Notes under the pieces: generated by a model
Database searches by the model: none
Seen by the model: only the letters and a program-made list of their open reading frames with translations
What the model was told of the DNA's origin: nothing
Translations under genes and position numbers: made by a program
From: Henckelia pumila
Lineage: Eukaryota > Streptophyta > Magnoliopsida > Lamiales > Gesneriaceae
NCBI RefSeq assembly: GCF_033568475.1
Contig: NC_133123.1
Location: 5,518,001 to 5,582,000, forward strand
Direction: 5' to 3'
DNA length: 64,000 bases
Part shown: positions 1-10,111 of the stretch, piece after piece
How the letters are laid out: every line of letters begins with the position of its first letter
Numbering within the stretch: position 1 is the stretch's first letter

Positions 1-2286
1 CATAGACAGCATCTGCAGACAGCCTTGCAGACTTTGAGGGAGCATCGTTTGTATGCCAAGTTCAGCAAGTGCGAGTTTTGGCTCGAGCAAGTGGCGTTTC
101 TTGGCCACGTTATTTCGAGAGAGGGGATTGCAGTGGATCAGTCGAAGGTTGAGGCAGTGCAGAATTGGGGTATTCCGAAGAATGCTTCAGAGATTCGCAG
201 TTTCTTGGGTTTGGCAGGATACTATAGGAAGTTCATCAAGGGTTTTTCCTCTATTGCAGTACCCTTAACTTCCTTAACCAAGAAGAACGCGAAGTTTATT
301 TGGAGTTCAGACTGTCAGAGGAGCTTCGATCAGCTGAAGGAAGCACTCACTACCGCACCGGTTTTAGCGATGACAGTACCACACGAGGAGTTAGTGGTGT
401 ACACCGACGCATCTAAGCTAGGTTTAGGCGCAGTACTTATGCAGTGTGGTAAGGTTATTGCTTATGCGTCGAGGCAGTTGAAGATTCATGAGCAGAACTA
501 CCCGATGCATGACTTGGAGTTAGCAGCAGTGGTCTTCGCTTTGAAAATCTGAAGGCACTATCTGTATGGCGAAAAGTGCAAGATTTTCACTGATCACAAG
601 AGTCTCAAGTACTTCTTCACACAGATTGAGTTGAACATGAGACAGCGTCGATGGTTGGAGTTGGTGAAGGACTACGATTGTGACATTAGCTACTATCCGG
701 GTAAAGCTATTGTAGTGGCCGATGCTTTGAGTCGAAAGTCATCAGTGGTATCGTGTTTGTCAGTGCAGTTACCACTGCAGAGTGAGATTCAGAGGTTTGA
801 TTTGGAGATTTACTCGAGTGGTCATGCACCGAGCTTGTCAGTATTGACGGTGCAGCCAATTCTATGGGATCGGATCAGAGAGGGACAGCCTACTGATGAG
901 GAGTTGCAGCGTTGGAGACAGAGAGATGAGGCTAAGGGTGGTTTTCTGTATATAGTTGTGGATGGCATTGTTCAGTACCATGGTAGGATGTGGGTATCGA
1001 ACGTCGATCAGTTGAGAGCTGAGATTCTAGCAGAGGCTCACACATCTCCGTACTCTATTCACCCCGGAAGTACGAAGATGTACCGAGATTTGCAGCTATT
1101 GTATTGGTGGCCTGGGATGAAGAGAGACATCGGGAGAGTAGTGGCAGAGTGCTTGACTTGTCAGCAGGTCAAGGCCGAGCATCAGCGTCCAGCAGGACTT
1201 CTTAGACCTCTTTCTATTCCGGAATGGAAATGGGAGAATATTACGATGGACTTTGTAGTTGGCTTACCGAGGAGTGCCAGAGGATGCACAGCTATTTGGG
1301 TGATCGTGGATAGACTCACCAAGTCCGCTCATTTCTTACCGGTGAGGACTACTTACTCGTTGACACAGTATGCAGAGTTTTACATCAAGGAGATTGTTAG
1401 ACTGCATGGTATACCAGTGTTGATAGTATCAGACAGAGATCCGATATTTACGTCTGCGTTTTGGAGGAGTTTTCACACTGCATTGGGGACTAGACTTTTG
1501 TTCAGTACAGCGTTCCATCCCCAGACAGATGGTCAGTCTGAGAGAGTGATTTAGGTTCTCAAGGATCTACTGAGAGCTTGTGTCATCGACTTTCAGGGCT
1601 CGTGGGAGACTAGACTTCCATTAGTGGAGTTTACCTATAACAACAGTTTTCAGTCGTCTATAGGTATGGCTCCTTATGCAGCATTGTACGGGAGGAGGTG
1701 CAGATCTCCTGTGCATTGGGATGAGGTCGGTGAGAGGATTTTACTTGGTCTTGAGATTGTGCAGCAGACAGCTGATATTGTGACACAGATTCGGGATCGC
1801 ATGAGGACTGCTCAGAGTCGTCAGAAGAGTTATGCAGATACTCGACGATAGGATTTGGAGTTTGCTGTAGGTGATCACGTATTCCTGAAGGTGTCACCTA
1901 TGAAGGAAGTAGTGCGATTTGGCCGCAGAGGCAAGATTAATCCGAGATATATAGGGCCATTCGAGATCTTGGAGAGAGTTGGCACGTTGGCCTACCGTTT
2001 AGCTCTACCACCAGGGCTAGCGGCAGTGCACAATGTATTCCATGTATCCATGCTTTGGAGATACATCTCGAACCCGTCACATGTGTTGGATTTTGAGCCT
2101 CTTCAGTTGACACCGGAGTTAGCATTTGAGGAGAGGCCTATACAGATCTTGGCTAGGGAGGAGCGCAGATTGAGGACACGGGTCATACCGATGGCCAGAG
2201 TCCAGTGGCTGAATCACTCGGAGGAGGAAGCTACTTGGGAGACCGAGGCAGATATGAGGACTTGCTACCCGGAGTTGTTCGAGTAA
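1..2286 (+). pseudogene. gypsy pol remnant: end of RT, RNase H, integrase, chromodomain-like tail
   Basis: One reading frame is kept from base 1 to 2286 but is broken by three in-frame stops: TGA at 550-552, TAG at 1552-1554 and TAG at 1849-1851. Visible parts, in order: RT C-terminal segment with [11 protein letters not shown] (about 200-235); RNase H with [12 protein letters not shown] (about 397-435) and TDHKSLKYF; an integrase zinc-binding HHCC region (about 1040-1170, ending CLTCQQ); the integrase core with [14 protein letters not shown] and the [10 protein letters not shown] segment (about 1240-1550); and a tail with WLNHSEEEATWETE resembling a chromodomain. No frameshift is seen, so decay is recent or purely by substitution. 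The stops are at positions where the related copy A has sense codons. It cannot make a full polyprotein. Confidence 0.92.
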
Positions 2287-2317
2287 GTACTTTAATTTCG
2301 AGGACGAAATCCAATTT

Positions 2318-2330
2318 AAGGGAGGGAGAA
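2318..2330 (+). other. Polypurine tract of E1
   Basis: A run of purines (aagggagggagaa) lies directly before the TG of the 3' LTR, as expected for the plus-strand priming site of an LTR retrotransposon. The same motif, in reverse complement, precedes the LTRs of A (52721-52732) and B (57811-57825). Confidence 0.85.
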
Positions 2331-3985
2331 TTGTAACATCCGGTATTTTTAAATACGTAAATTCGTATGCATAATTAGGAAATTTATTTATTTAAAATTT
2401 TAGATTTATGGGTTAAATAATTATGTGAAAGTATTTGTGCATGTTTTAAGTTATTTTAAGCATTTAACCCATAATTAGTGATTTTCACGATTTATGGAAA
2501 TTAATTATTTTGAACGCGTAGACGGGACCGTGGACGGACGAGATGATAACTTTCTATCCAATTTATTTCATGAGCATTTTTAGAGCCCAAAAATATTATT
2601 TTGAGTTTTATTTCCTTAATATTTTTAGTATTTAATTTTATATAATTTTAGGAGTCCGTTTTTATTCAAAATAAGCCAAAATAATGACTTTTTAGTATTT
2701 TTAAAATTCTCTTAATTATATATTTCGAGATTTATGATTTAGTATCAGATTTAAATCTTTTAAGCGGAGTTTTAAATTATATATTTTGGCATATTAATTA
2801 AGTAAATTATGTAGTGTAATTATATTAAAAAATTTTAATCCTAAAACTACCCAACCCTACGCCCAAACTCTCCATCAGCCGCCTCACCCCCATCTCCATC
2901 ATCTTCTTCGTCGATCCAATAGCCAAGAAAGACTCCATAGCCACGTTTTTGAAGGTCCAAAGCAAGTTGTCATCGCCCCGTCGTCCCGGAATCGTTCCAC
3001 GCGCCTACTTCTCTTCAACCTACGGTGCAAGGCATGATTTTCCTTTTTTTTTTAAACACCATATCAGTATGTATTATGTAGGTGAAGTGTATGCATCGAA
3101 ACTTTTCTTTATTTTTCAGAAAATGGTTTGGCTTTGTTGTTTGCACCATGTTCATGTATTTCTTCCATCTATACTCACGTTTCTTCATCCATGGTATGCC
3201 CAGCTGCTGGTCGGGGGTCCCTAGGTCAAGAGAGGGTGTTCTGGACTCGTGGGGCTCGAGTGGTTCGAGCCAAACGAGCCCAGGAAGCAAGCTAGGCTCG
3301 ATCGGGTGCCGAGGTTGCGCAGATTAGGGTTCAGAGGAAGGGGCGATCGGTTATGGTGTCCAGGCTGCATGGGGTTGGGGGCTGGTGCAGGTTAGGACCG
3401 CCCAGACGTGGGCCACGTCTGAGCGGTGGAGCTCCGGCCAGGGGCGGCCGAAGCTGGGCGGCAGCAGCCCTAGAAGGGCTGCTGCTCGCGGCGGGCAACG
3501 TGGGAAAGGGGGGGTTCGGGTTCTAGGGTTCCAAGTGGGTTTCGGGTCGGGTTAGTGGTTCGGGTCAAGTCCGTGGGTCATGGGTTATGTTAGTTGGGTC
3601 CGAGTCCGGGTCAAGTTAGTCGGGCTCGGGTATTTTATTTTTAAGTTAATTATTAAGTTAAAGTGTTTTAATTGGGCTAATTAGATTAATTAAATTAATG
3701 GGCTACATTTAAGTTTATTAATGGGCTGGTATAATTATTTTAAGTTAGCCTAATAATTTTTATGGGCTTGGGAGCCCATGGAAGTTGTTGGGCCAGTCTT
3801 TGGGCTTTTGGGCCTATTGGGCCAGAATAGAGTGTTATTGGGCCAGGAAATTTTATTGGGCTTACAAATGTGTTAATGGGCCTAAGTATGTTAATGGGCC
3901 AGTCTCAGTGTTAATGGGCCAGAATTTAAGAAATTGGGCTTGAGGGTTAGGGCCAGCAGTCCAGCACAAACCATGAGAAATTGCA

Positions 3986-4085
3986 TGTGTCCTAAATATA
4001 TATTTAATTATTTTATGCATGAATGTTATTTTAGTATTTATATGTTAGTATAAAAATTAAATTAAATATATATGAAGGACACACA
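3986..4085 (+). repeat. Inverted repeat inside the E1 LTR
   Basis: Arms at 3986-4010 and 4060-4085 pair as TGTGTCCT...AATATATATTTAATT against AATTAAATATATAT...AGGACACA, with about 50 bp between. Counterparts exist in the LTRs of A (50702-50803 and the 5' LTR copy near 59406-59506) and B (55702-55799). The B arms read GTCCG...CGGAC, different bases but still paired. The AT-rich arms could also hold TATA-type promoter elements. Confidence 0.7.
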
Positions 4086-4200
4086 TTTTATTTAAGTACA
4101 TGCATTCATGAAATAATTTTTATGCATGATTTAATGTTTAAGGTTTAGCAAAAGAAAAATAATTTTTATGTTGGAAGTTGAAGTATTGTGACAATTTGAG

Positions 4201-4269
4201 GGGGATTCGTCCCCATATACGAACTATTGAAGGGCAGTTTACTGCCAATTTAAGAGGTGATTCGTCACC
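4201..4269 (+). repeat. Array of three 14-nt stem-loops in the E1 LTR
   Basis: Three short perfect hairpins follow each other: 4201-4214 (GGGGA-TTCG-TCCCC), 4233-4246 (GGCAG-TTTA-CTGCC) and 4256-4269 (GGTGA-TTCG-TCACC). Each has a 5-bp stem and a 4-nt loop. The same array is present in both LTRs of A (50522-50590; 59227-59295). A longer, sequence-diverged array is present in the LTR of B (55502-55601). Function unknown; see findings. Confidence 0.75.
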
Positions 4270-4550
4270 GCCACGTACGTTAGTTTCCACGCTGATCAGT
4301 ATTTAATGTATGATTTAAGGTTACACTATGGATACAACCATGCGATGTTAGAAAATACTTTGCTCAACAATGTCTATGTATTATGTATGATTATGATATT
4401 TAAGTTAATTTAAGTTATGTTATGTCATGATATTTTTAAGCATGCTCATTCATGTATATGTTATGTATTAGTATTAAAGTGATTTAAATTATTTTAAACC
4501 CTTGTTATGTTAGCATGTTGGGCCTCTAGGCTCACTACACTGGTATGGTG

Positions 4551-4558
4551 CAGGTGAG
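4551..4558 (+). promoter_or_regulatory. Splice-donor-like site in the E1 LTR
   Basis: CAGGTGAGT fits the plant 5' splice-site consensus and is kept in the same LTR context in A (minus strand at 50237-50245 and 58942-58950); B has a near match (55209-55217). Whether it is used is unknown. Confidence 0.4.
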
Positions 4559-4969
4559 TACGTAGAGGAGGATGTGGTACCCACCGGCGGCGAGGACATA
4601 TGAGCGGACATGCAGTGACCCCGTGACCGTGATAGTCGTCTGAGTCTTTATGCATGTTTTGAATATTTTAGCATGTTATACATTTATTTATTTATTTTTA
4701 GTGGTTGACAGTATGGGATATTCTATTTAAATATTTTCAGTGCATGCAAATTTTATTTATTTTTGCTTATGTCAGTATTTTATTAAATGTTTGACTCAGA
4801 TATTTAATTTATTAAAGGTTGCATTTTTATTTAGTTTATTTATTTTTAAATCTATTTATTCTGTGCATATATGTATGGGCATGTATGTACATATTTTTAC
4901 TTAGTAAGTATATAAAAAAAAAAAAAATTCGCGTATTTATTTATTATTTAGAGAGTTAGGGTCGTTTCA

Positions 4970-5748
4970 ATTAATGTTTCTGTTTTGGAGATTTAATAAT
5001 TCACAAGCCGATGATGTAGTCATGAAGGAATTAAATGAGTGTCCTGGTTTCATCTTGGTGCGTGTTTCAGTTTCAGTCACAAGCAGATGATGTAGTCATG
5101 AACGAATTAAAATAAGTGTCCCTTGCTTCGAATAATATTGGAATATAAAGAATCAGAAAGAATTTGGGGGCATTTTTGTTTAAAATATTCTAAATTTAAG
5201 GTTTGCAAGTCAAACTTGCTATTGTTCTTGGCTTTTTCCACTTAAACAACAAGTTCTTGTTTGTTACCGAAATAATGGTCGTGTTTTAATGACCCCACCA
5301 ATTAAACTTTTGTATAGATCTTACTTAAATCATTTATTTTTTAGTGTAAAAATTTTGACGAAGATTTTAATGTAAAATCATTAATTTTTTGGTATATTAC
5401 AAGTTATTCCTCAAGTTATCAGCACCAAGGGTTGAAAGTTCAAAACCACTAGAATCTTGTGTCACGTTGTAATTATTTTTTTGGTTCTTGTTCATAAAAG
5501 CAGTCATGAAGGAACTAAATGTTTTTAAACATTTTGATGTGAGTTTCAGTTTCATTCAAATAGCAATATGTTTTTAAACATAAAATTTATACAGATATTA
5601 TTTGGAACCCACTAAAATAACACGGTTGTTGAAGTCACTTTACCTAACCATTTTCTAAGGCAAGTGGCTCATTTTTTTTTACCAATTCTATTTTGAAACC
5701 TCTCGTTTTTATATTGATTTTTTTAACGTAGTGATATCTATATAAAGA
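4970..5748. other. Intergenic region with small imperfect duplication
   Basis: No gene is visible. A segment with the words 'gatgatgtagtcatga' occurs twice about 75 bp apart (about 5008 and 5084), and a third weaker relative with 'gcagtcatgaaggaa' lies near 5500. The right part is presumably the upstream region of the FRS pseudogene. Confidence 0.5.
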
Positions 5749-8045
5749 ATGGAAGAAAACAGTAATGATGATCAGATATACATGCCCGAAGTTGTAGATG
5801 AGAGAAAACCCAAAATTGGGATGGAATTTGGCTCAGTAGATGAGGCTTTTTTGTTCTATAACCATTATGCTCGAGAAGCTGGATTTAGCACGAGAATAAA
5901 CAATAGCAAAAAAGATAAGATTACAAATGAGGTTGTTTGGAAACAATTTGTATGCTCTAAAGAAGGGCATACCGATGAGAAGAAGAAACAACCAAGTGAT
6001 GAGAAACGAAGAAAAGAAAGAGCTCGTGGTCAAGTGAGAACTGGTTGTTGATCAAAAATTTCAATTGTGAAGGCACAAAGTGGAACAAACTGGGCTGTCA
6101 GTGCTTTTCAGGAGAGTCATAATCATCCACTATCGACTCCTTCAAAGGCACATTTGCTACGGTCACATCGCACTGTTTCGGAAGCAAAGAAAGCATTGAC
6201 TCAACAATTTTCAGAAGCCAATGTGTCAACTTGTCAGCAAATTCGGTTATTGGAGATTGAGTATGGAGGGTCTGAGCATATTGGTTGCACAGAAACAGAT
6301 ATTAGAAACTTTGAGAGAGATCTGAAAAATGAACAAAAAGGTATCGATGCAGAAACACTAATCGAGTTCTTTGCATCCGAAAAAGGGAAGAATTCTGATT
6401 TTTTTCTTCATATATGAGACAGATTCAGAAAAGAGATTAAATAGGTGTTTTTGGGCGGATGCTGTATCAAGGAGGATATACAGTGATTTGGTGATGTAGT
6501 TGTGTTTGACACGACGTATAACACCAACAAATATGGGATGATTTTTGCACCACTTGTAGGAGTTAATCATCATCATCAAACGATTGTTTTTGGTTGTGAA
6601 TTTCTAAGTGATGAGAAAACCGAGTCTTTTGTTTGGCTGCTTAACAAGTTTGTAGAATCCATTCCTACAGGTGCACCAAACGTGATCACTACTGACCAGG
6701 ATCCTGCTATGACGAAAGCCATTGCACAAGTTTTCCCACAAACAATGCATCAATATTGTTTGTGGCACATACTGAACAAGTTCTCAGAGAAATTAGACCC
6801 TATGACTTTTCGTGACCACTATCAAAGCATCAAGCATGTCATCGAAAATTCAACAACACCAGATGAATTTGTGAGTTCTTGGGAAGAGGCCATGAAATGT
6901 GCTAAACTGGAGGGAAATGATTGGTTACAACTGATGTATGATTTGAGAAAGAAGTGCGTGCCAACATATCTTAATCATGTTTTTGCTGCTGGAATGTCAA
7001 GTAGTCAAAGATCTGAAAGTTCTCATTCATTTTTTAAGAGGTATGTCTCCAAGAAGAACTCGTTGGTGAATTTTATAATCCGTTTCAATAGAGCACTCAA
7101 ACATCAAAGGCACAATGAGTTAGTTTCCGACCATGTTGATAGAAATGAGTGTCCGAAGATCAAAGGAAATTTGCCAATGGAACATCAGATGGTTAAGGTG
7201 TATACAAAAAAAAAAAATGGGTTGAGTTTGAAAGTGAAATCAGTGAGAGTCATGGCTATTGTATGCAACAAGTCTCAGAAAAAGATGAGAAAGTGATCTA
7301 CAATGAAATGCATTATCAAAGCTCTTCTTCCTCTAAACCGAAGGTGCTCACACATGACAAAGAAAAGAACTACATATCATGTAGTTGTAAGATTTTGAGG
7401 GAATTCCATGTAGGCATATGTTAGCCTATTTTCGTTTCAACCAGGTGTTTCAATTGCATGATAAATATATACTCAATCGATGGACACAACATGCAATGGT
7501 TGGAGCACCATATACAATGGGTGAAGAAAATATCAGCAATGATCCGAAGAAGCTTTTGATTTCACGACACTGGAGATTATCCTTCAAGAGTTCATTAATA
7601 GTTGATGAGGCATCTTTGACAGATGAGGGAACAAAGCTCATGGAGGAACAATTGGATTCTCTCTACTACAAAATTAGGGAAATTAACAGCAGTAGAAATC
7701 TGAGCATGGGAAGGCAGAGGAAGAGAACTATTGATGGGCCCTTGGATATTTTGGATCCTTTTGAAGTGAGAACAAAAGGATGTGGTAAGAGATTGAAATC
7801 TGCGAAGGAGAAACCAATCTCAAGAGTTAGGCAATGCCATGGCTGTGGGCTTCGAGGTGTGTCCCATGATAAACGCAATTGTCCGAATTTGCGTGACGGG
7901 TATGTCTAGAATATTTTTTTTTTCATTTACACCAATCAATGTCATTAATTCTTGCAATAATTTTGGTTTATTGTTTACTAGGTCAACTATAGATAATCAA
8001 TACAACAGTGATACGAGCACAGACGAAGAAGATGTGGATCCATAA
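5749..8045 (+). pseudogene. FAR1-related sequence (FRS), MULE-transposase-derived transcription factor, disrupted
   Basis: FHY3/FAR1-family proteins are domesticated Mutator-like transposases acting as nuclear transcription factors. Seen here in order: an acidic N-terminus; a FAR1 DNA-binding domain (FGSVDEAFLFYNHYA, later HNHPL; 5815-6140); a MULE transposase core (FDTTYNTNKYGM, TTDQDPAM, QYCLWH; about 6500-6790); a SWIM-type zinc finger (CSC...CRHML; about 7380-7425); and a C-terminal CHGCGLRGVSHDKRNCP zinc knuckle (7830-7890). The tail continues in a second exon (intron 7900-7981, GT..AG; stop 8043-8045). Breaks: in-frame TGA at 6049-6051; frame changes near 6411, 6490, the A9 run at about 7206-7214, and near 7393. 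Four of the five breaks are small indels, mostly at homopolymers, so assembly error is possible for those but not for the TGA. The first ATG (5749) starts the family-like N-terminus. Confidence 0.88.
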
Positions 8046-8556
8046 AGTGTCTCTCATTTTTTTCTTTAACTAGTGAGTCGTACACTTTGGTGCTTTTGAT
8101 TATTTATTAATTACGAATTATATTTTGCTTTTTCCGTACTCCTTTTGTGATTTCTGAACTCCATTGTTGTTGAGCAAAATCCAAGTGAGTTCATTAACTA
8201 ATGCATGGCTTATTCTCTCTGTTTCTGCCCACATTGCAGCTGAAGTTGAGGTATATGAACTTGGTAAGATCTGTTCGATCAATTCTTTTTAAAGTAAAGC
8301 AGTTAGCATTTGGATGTGAATTTAAAATAAAAATTGTTTGCAACTAAATAATATTTCTTGAGATTGTCGTTGGTAAAGGTTCTATAAAATCGTTGCGCGT
8401 TCGTGACGTTGGCTCCATTGTAAATATTCGTAGGACAATGCAAGAAATCGTAAAATAATTCGAATGTATTTGTGTAGGTGGCATTTACATCTGTTATGTT
8501 GTGGCTCGATTTGTGGCATTTCAAGAGTAGTGAGTTTTTTGTTTTTTTTTTTTTGT
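8046..8556. other. Region downstream of the FRS pseudogene
   Basis: AT-rich, with T-runs. Probably former 3' UTR followed by unassigned sequence; no gene supported. Confidence 0.4.
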
Positions 8557-8706
8557 GACTATGCTAAACCAATATTGAAAGAACCACACAGATTCTCAGA
8601 ACTCGCTGATCCTCTACTTCAAGGAGAATTTCCAAAGAAAAGCTTCAACCAAGCGATGGCTATAGCAGCAATGTGTCTCCAAGAAGACACGTCGGTTCGA
8701 GAAACA
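8557..8706 (+). pseudogene. C-terminal fragment of a receptor-like cytoplasmic kinase (RLCK VII type)
   Basis: About 50 residues read RFSELADPLLQGEFPKKS and AMAIAAMCLQEDTSVR. This is the typical subdomain X-XI end of PBS1-like/RLCK-VII kinases (RFxELADPLLQG...AAMCLQE). After VR the usual RPxxxDV segment is replaced by unrelated sequence, and nothing upstream resembles the rest of a kinase domain. It is therefore an isolated exon-sized fragment, possibly captured by a transposon. Too short to be functional. Confidence 0.7.
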
Positions 8707-9557
8707 CATCATAAATCGATCTATTTTAACTGTTGTTGGATTATGATTTTTTCGTTTTTGTTTCGTGGTCTTTAATTTTTGGTTACTCGAGGGGAAAATA
8801 TTGATCAAATAGGTAGTAGGATGAAAGTTTCGGATGGAGGGGCAAAGTTATGCAAGCATGTGTATGATCAAGCAAGACTTGCAACCATATAGTTATATCT
8901 TAATTAATTTTTACAAACGTGGAATACCTATTTCTTAATTAATTTTTATTAAATTTTTATACAATGAGAATGATTATACAAAAATATAAACAATAAAATA
9001 TTGCTGAAAAATAAAATGAGTGTCTAAGTGAATTTAATGATATTATTAAGTAAAATTAATTTTATAATTTCATCATTTAGCTCGAACAAGAGTAATCCAG
9101 TTGAACAAATAGCTGACAAAATGATCAGGTGCAAAAAAGCAAGAATGCTCCAACTAGATCACAAGGGAAAAGATATATATGCAAAAAAATGAAATTAAGA
9201 TATAGCATTTCATATCATCCCTTCTTTCCACGTGCAATATATATGGAATAATGGCAAGCAAACCACCACAGGTCCCCATTACACATTTCTCCAAACTTCC
9301 ATTAATTGCTTTAAAATAAAGATAGTACATGAAAAAAATTATGCAGCTAGCAAGTAGATGTTACTTAATACATTAATTAATATTACTTCTTTTTGTTCTT
9401 GTCTTTGCCACCAAAAAAGATGGACCCAATATGTAATATACAAATGAACAAAACACCAATACAAGTGTTATAACTCATAGAAGTCATTCATATGAAATCA
9501 ATAACCTAATACATTCTCACTCAGATTTTAAGTTCTTACAAAACACCAGTACAATAT
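8707..9557. other. Intergenic, AT-rich
   Basis: No gene or clear repeat seen. The right end is the 3' flank of the GRF gene. Confidence 0.45.
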
Positions 9558-9992
9558 CTAAGAAAATATCCAATAACCCAAGCAAAACAGAATGAAAGTT
9601 AGCCCTGATCCAGCAAGCATCAACTTCAAATTTCGATTCTCCTTTTTAGTTTCTTTCTTATAAACTTCGAGCACAACCAGCTTCCATTTTAAGTCAGGAA
9701 TTATGGTCATTGTCCTAGGACACATTGGAGGATCTTCCCACGCAAAATAATTACAACCATTACTCTGTTATAGCAAACAAATTATTCAAATGAACACATT
9801 ATAACAAATCTATAAAAACAAATTCAAAATAAACCTGAAAAATCGATGAATTGAAATGGTAGACATCACGTTCCAATTCCGGCAGTCATGAAACCTTCGC
9901 CTTGGTTTATCAGGTGTCCAAGAAACCCTCAATGCCGCCCTTTTCCCGCATTTACAGAACACCAATCCTCCTGCAGAAGAAACCGAACACAT
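9558..9992 (-). CDS. Small GRF-type zinc finger protein with C-terminal membrane anchor
   Basis: Two exons on the minus strand, 9992-9870 and 9764-9558, joined at a phase-0 GT..AG intron (9869-9765), give 109 residues. Residues 12-60 form a zf-GRF domain: CKCG, RRRFHDC, then GCNYFAWED, with the intron splitting the finger after NWN. Next comes a charged helical stretch (LEVYKKETKKENRN) and a hydrophobic segment LAGSGLTFILFCLGYWIF at the C-terminus. Plants have many small uncharacterised proteins with this layout (GRF finger, short coiled coil, tail anchor); their role is unknown, though GRF fingers in other proteins bind nucleic acid. I chose the ATG at 9992 (MCSVSSAGG) because family members begin just before the finger; an upstream ATG at 10055 adds 21 atypical residues. 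A solo LTR lies only about 110 bp upstream. Expression is therefore uncertain. Confidence 0.75.
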
Positions 9993-10111
9993 CGTCCTAA
10001 TCTCACTATATTTTTTCAAACGATCAGAAACATTCGTTAAATAATGGAATGACAAGATAGCCCCACCTGTTGAACCACTACACGTAGGTCAATACCCATC
10101 CTTATTCACCC

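Larger units (their letters stand above)
1..4969 (+). mobile_element. Ty3/gypsy LTR retrotransposon E1, 3' half (5' part outside window)
   Basis: The window opens inside the pol gene of a gypsy-type element and runs through its polypurine tract and a 2.6-kb 3' LTR. Domain order RT - RNase H - integrase is diagnostic of Ty3/gypsy, and the C-terminal chromodomain-like tail suggests a chromovirus (Tekay/Del-like); the clade name is inference from domain layout and long LTRs. The 3' LTR runs from TGTAACATCC to GTCGTTTCA. The 5 bases after it (ATTAA, 4970-4974) would be the target duplication, but the matching 5' copy is outside the window. It is closely related to element A at 49840-61418. Confidence 0.93.
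2332..4969 (+). repeat. 3' LTR of E1 (about 2.64 kb)
   Basis: Starts TGTAACATCC after the polypurine tract and ends GTCGTTTCA, the same termini as the LTRs of element A read on the minus strand. It contains a GC-rich central part (about 3230-3560), a stretch rich in repeated 'tgggcc' words (3560-3960), a long inverted repeat (3986-4085), an array of three small stem-loops (4201-4269) and a splice-donor-like site (4551-4558). No convincing protein-coding gene is visible in the sense strand. Confidence 0.9.

Noticed and set aside
2949-3327. Overlapping open frames in the E1 LTR
   Set aside because: Non-coding LTR region; no domain, no conserved counterpart seen in A or B.
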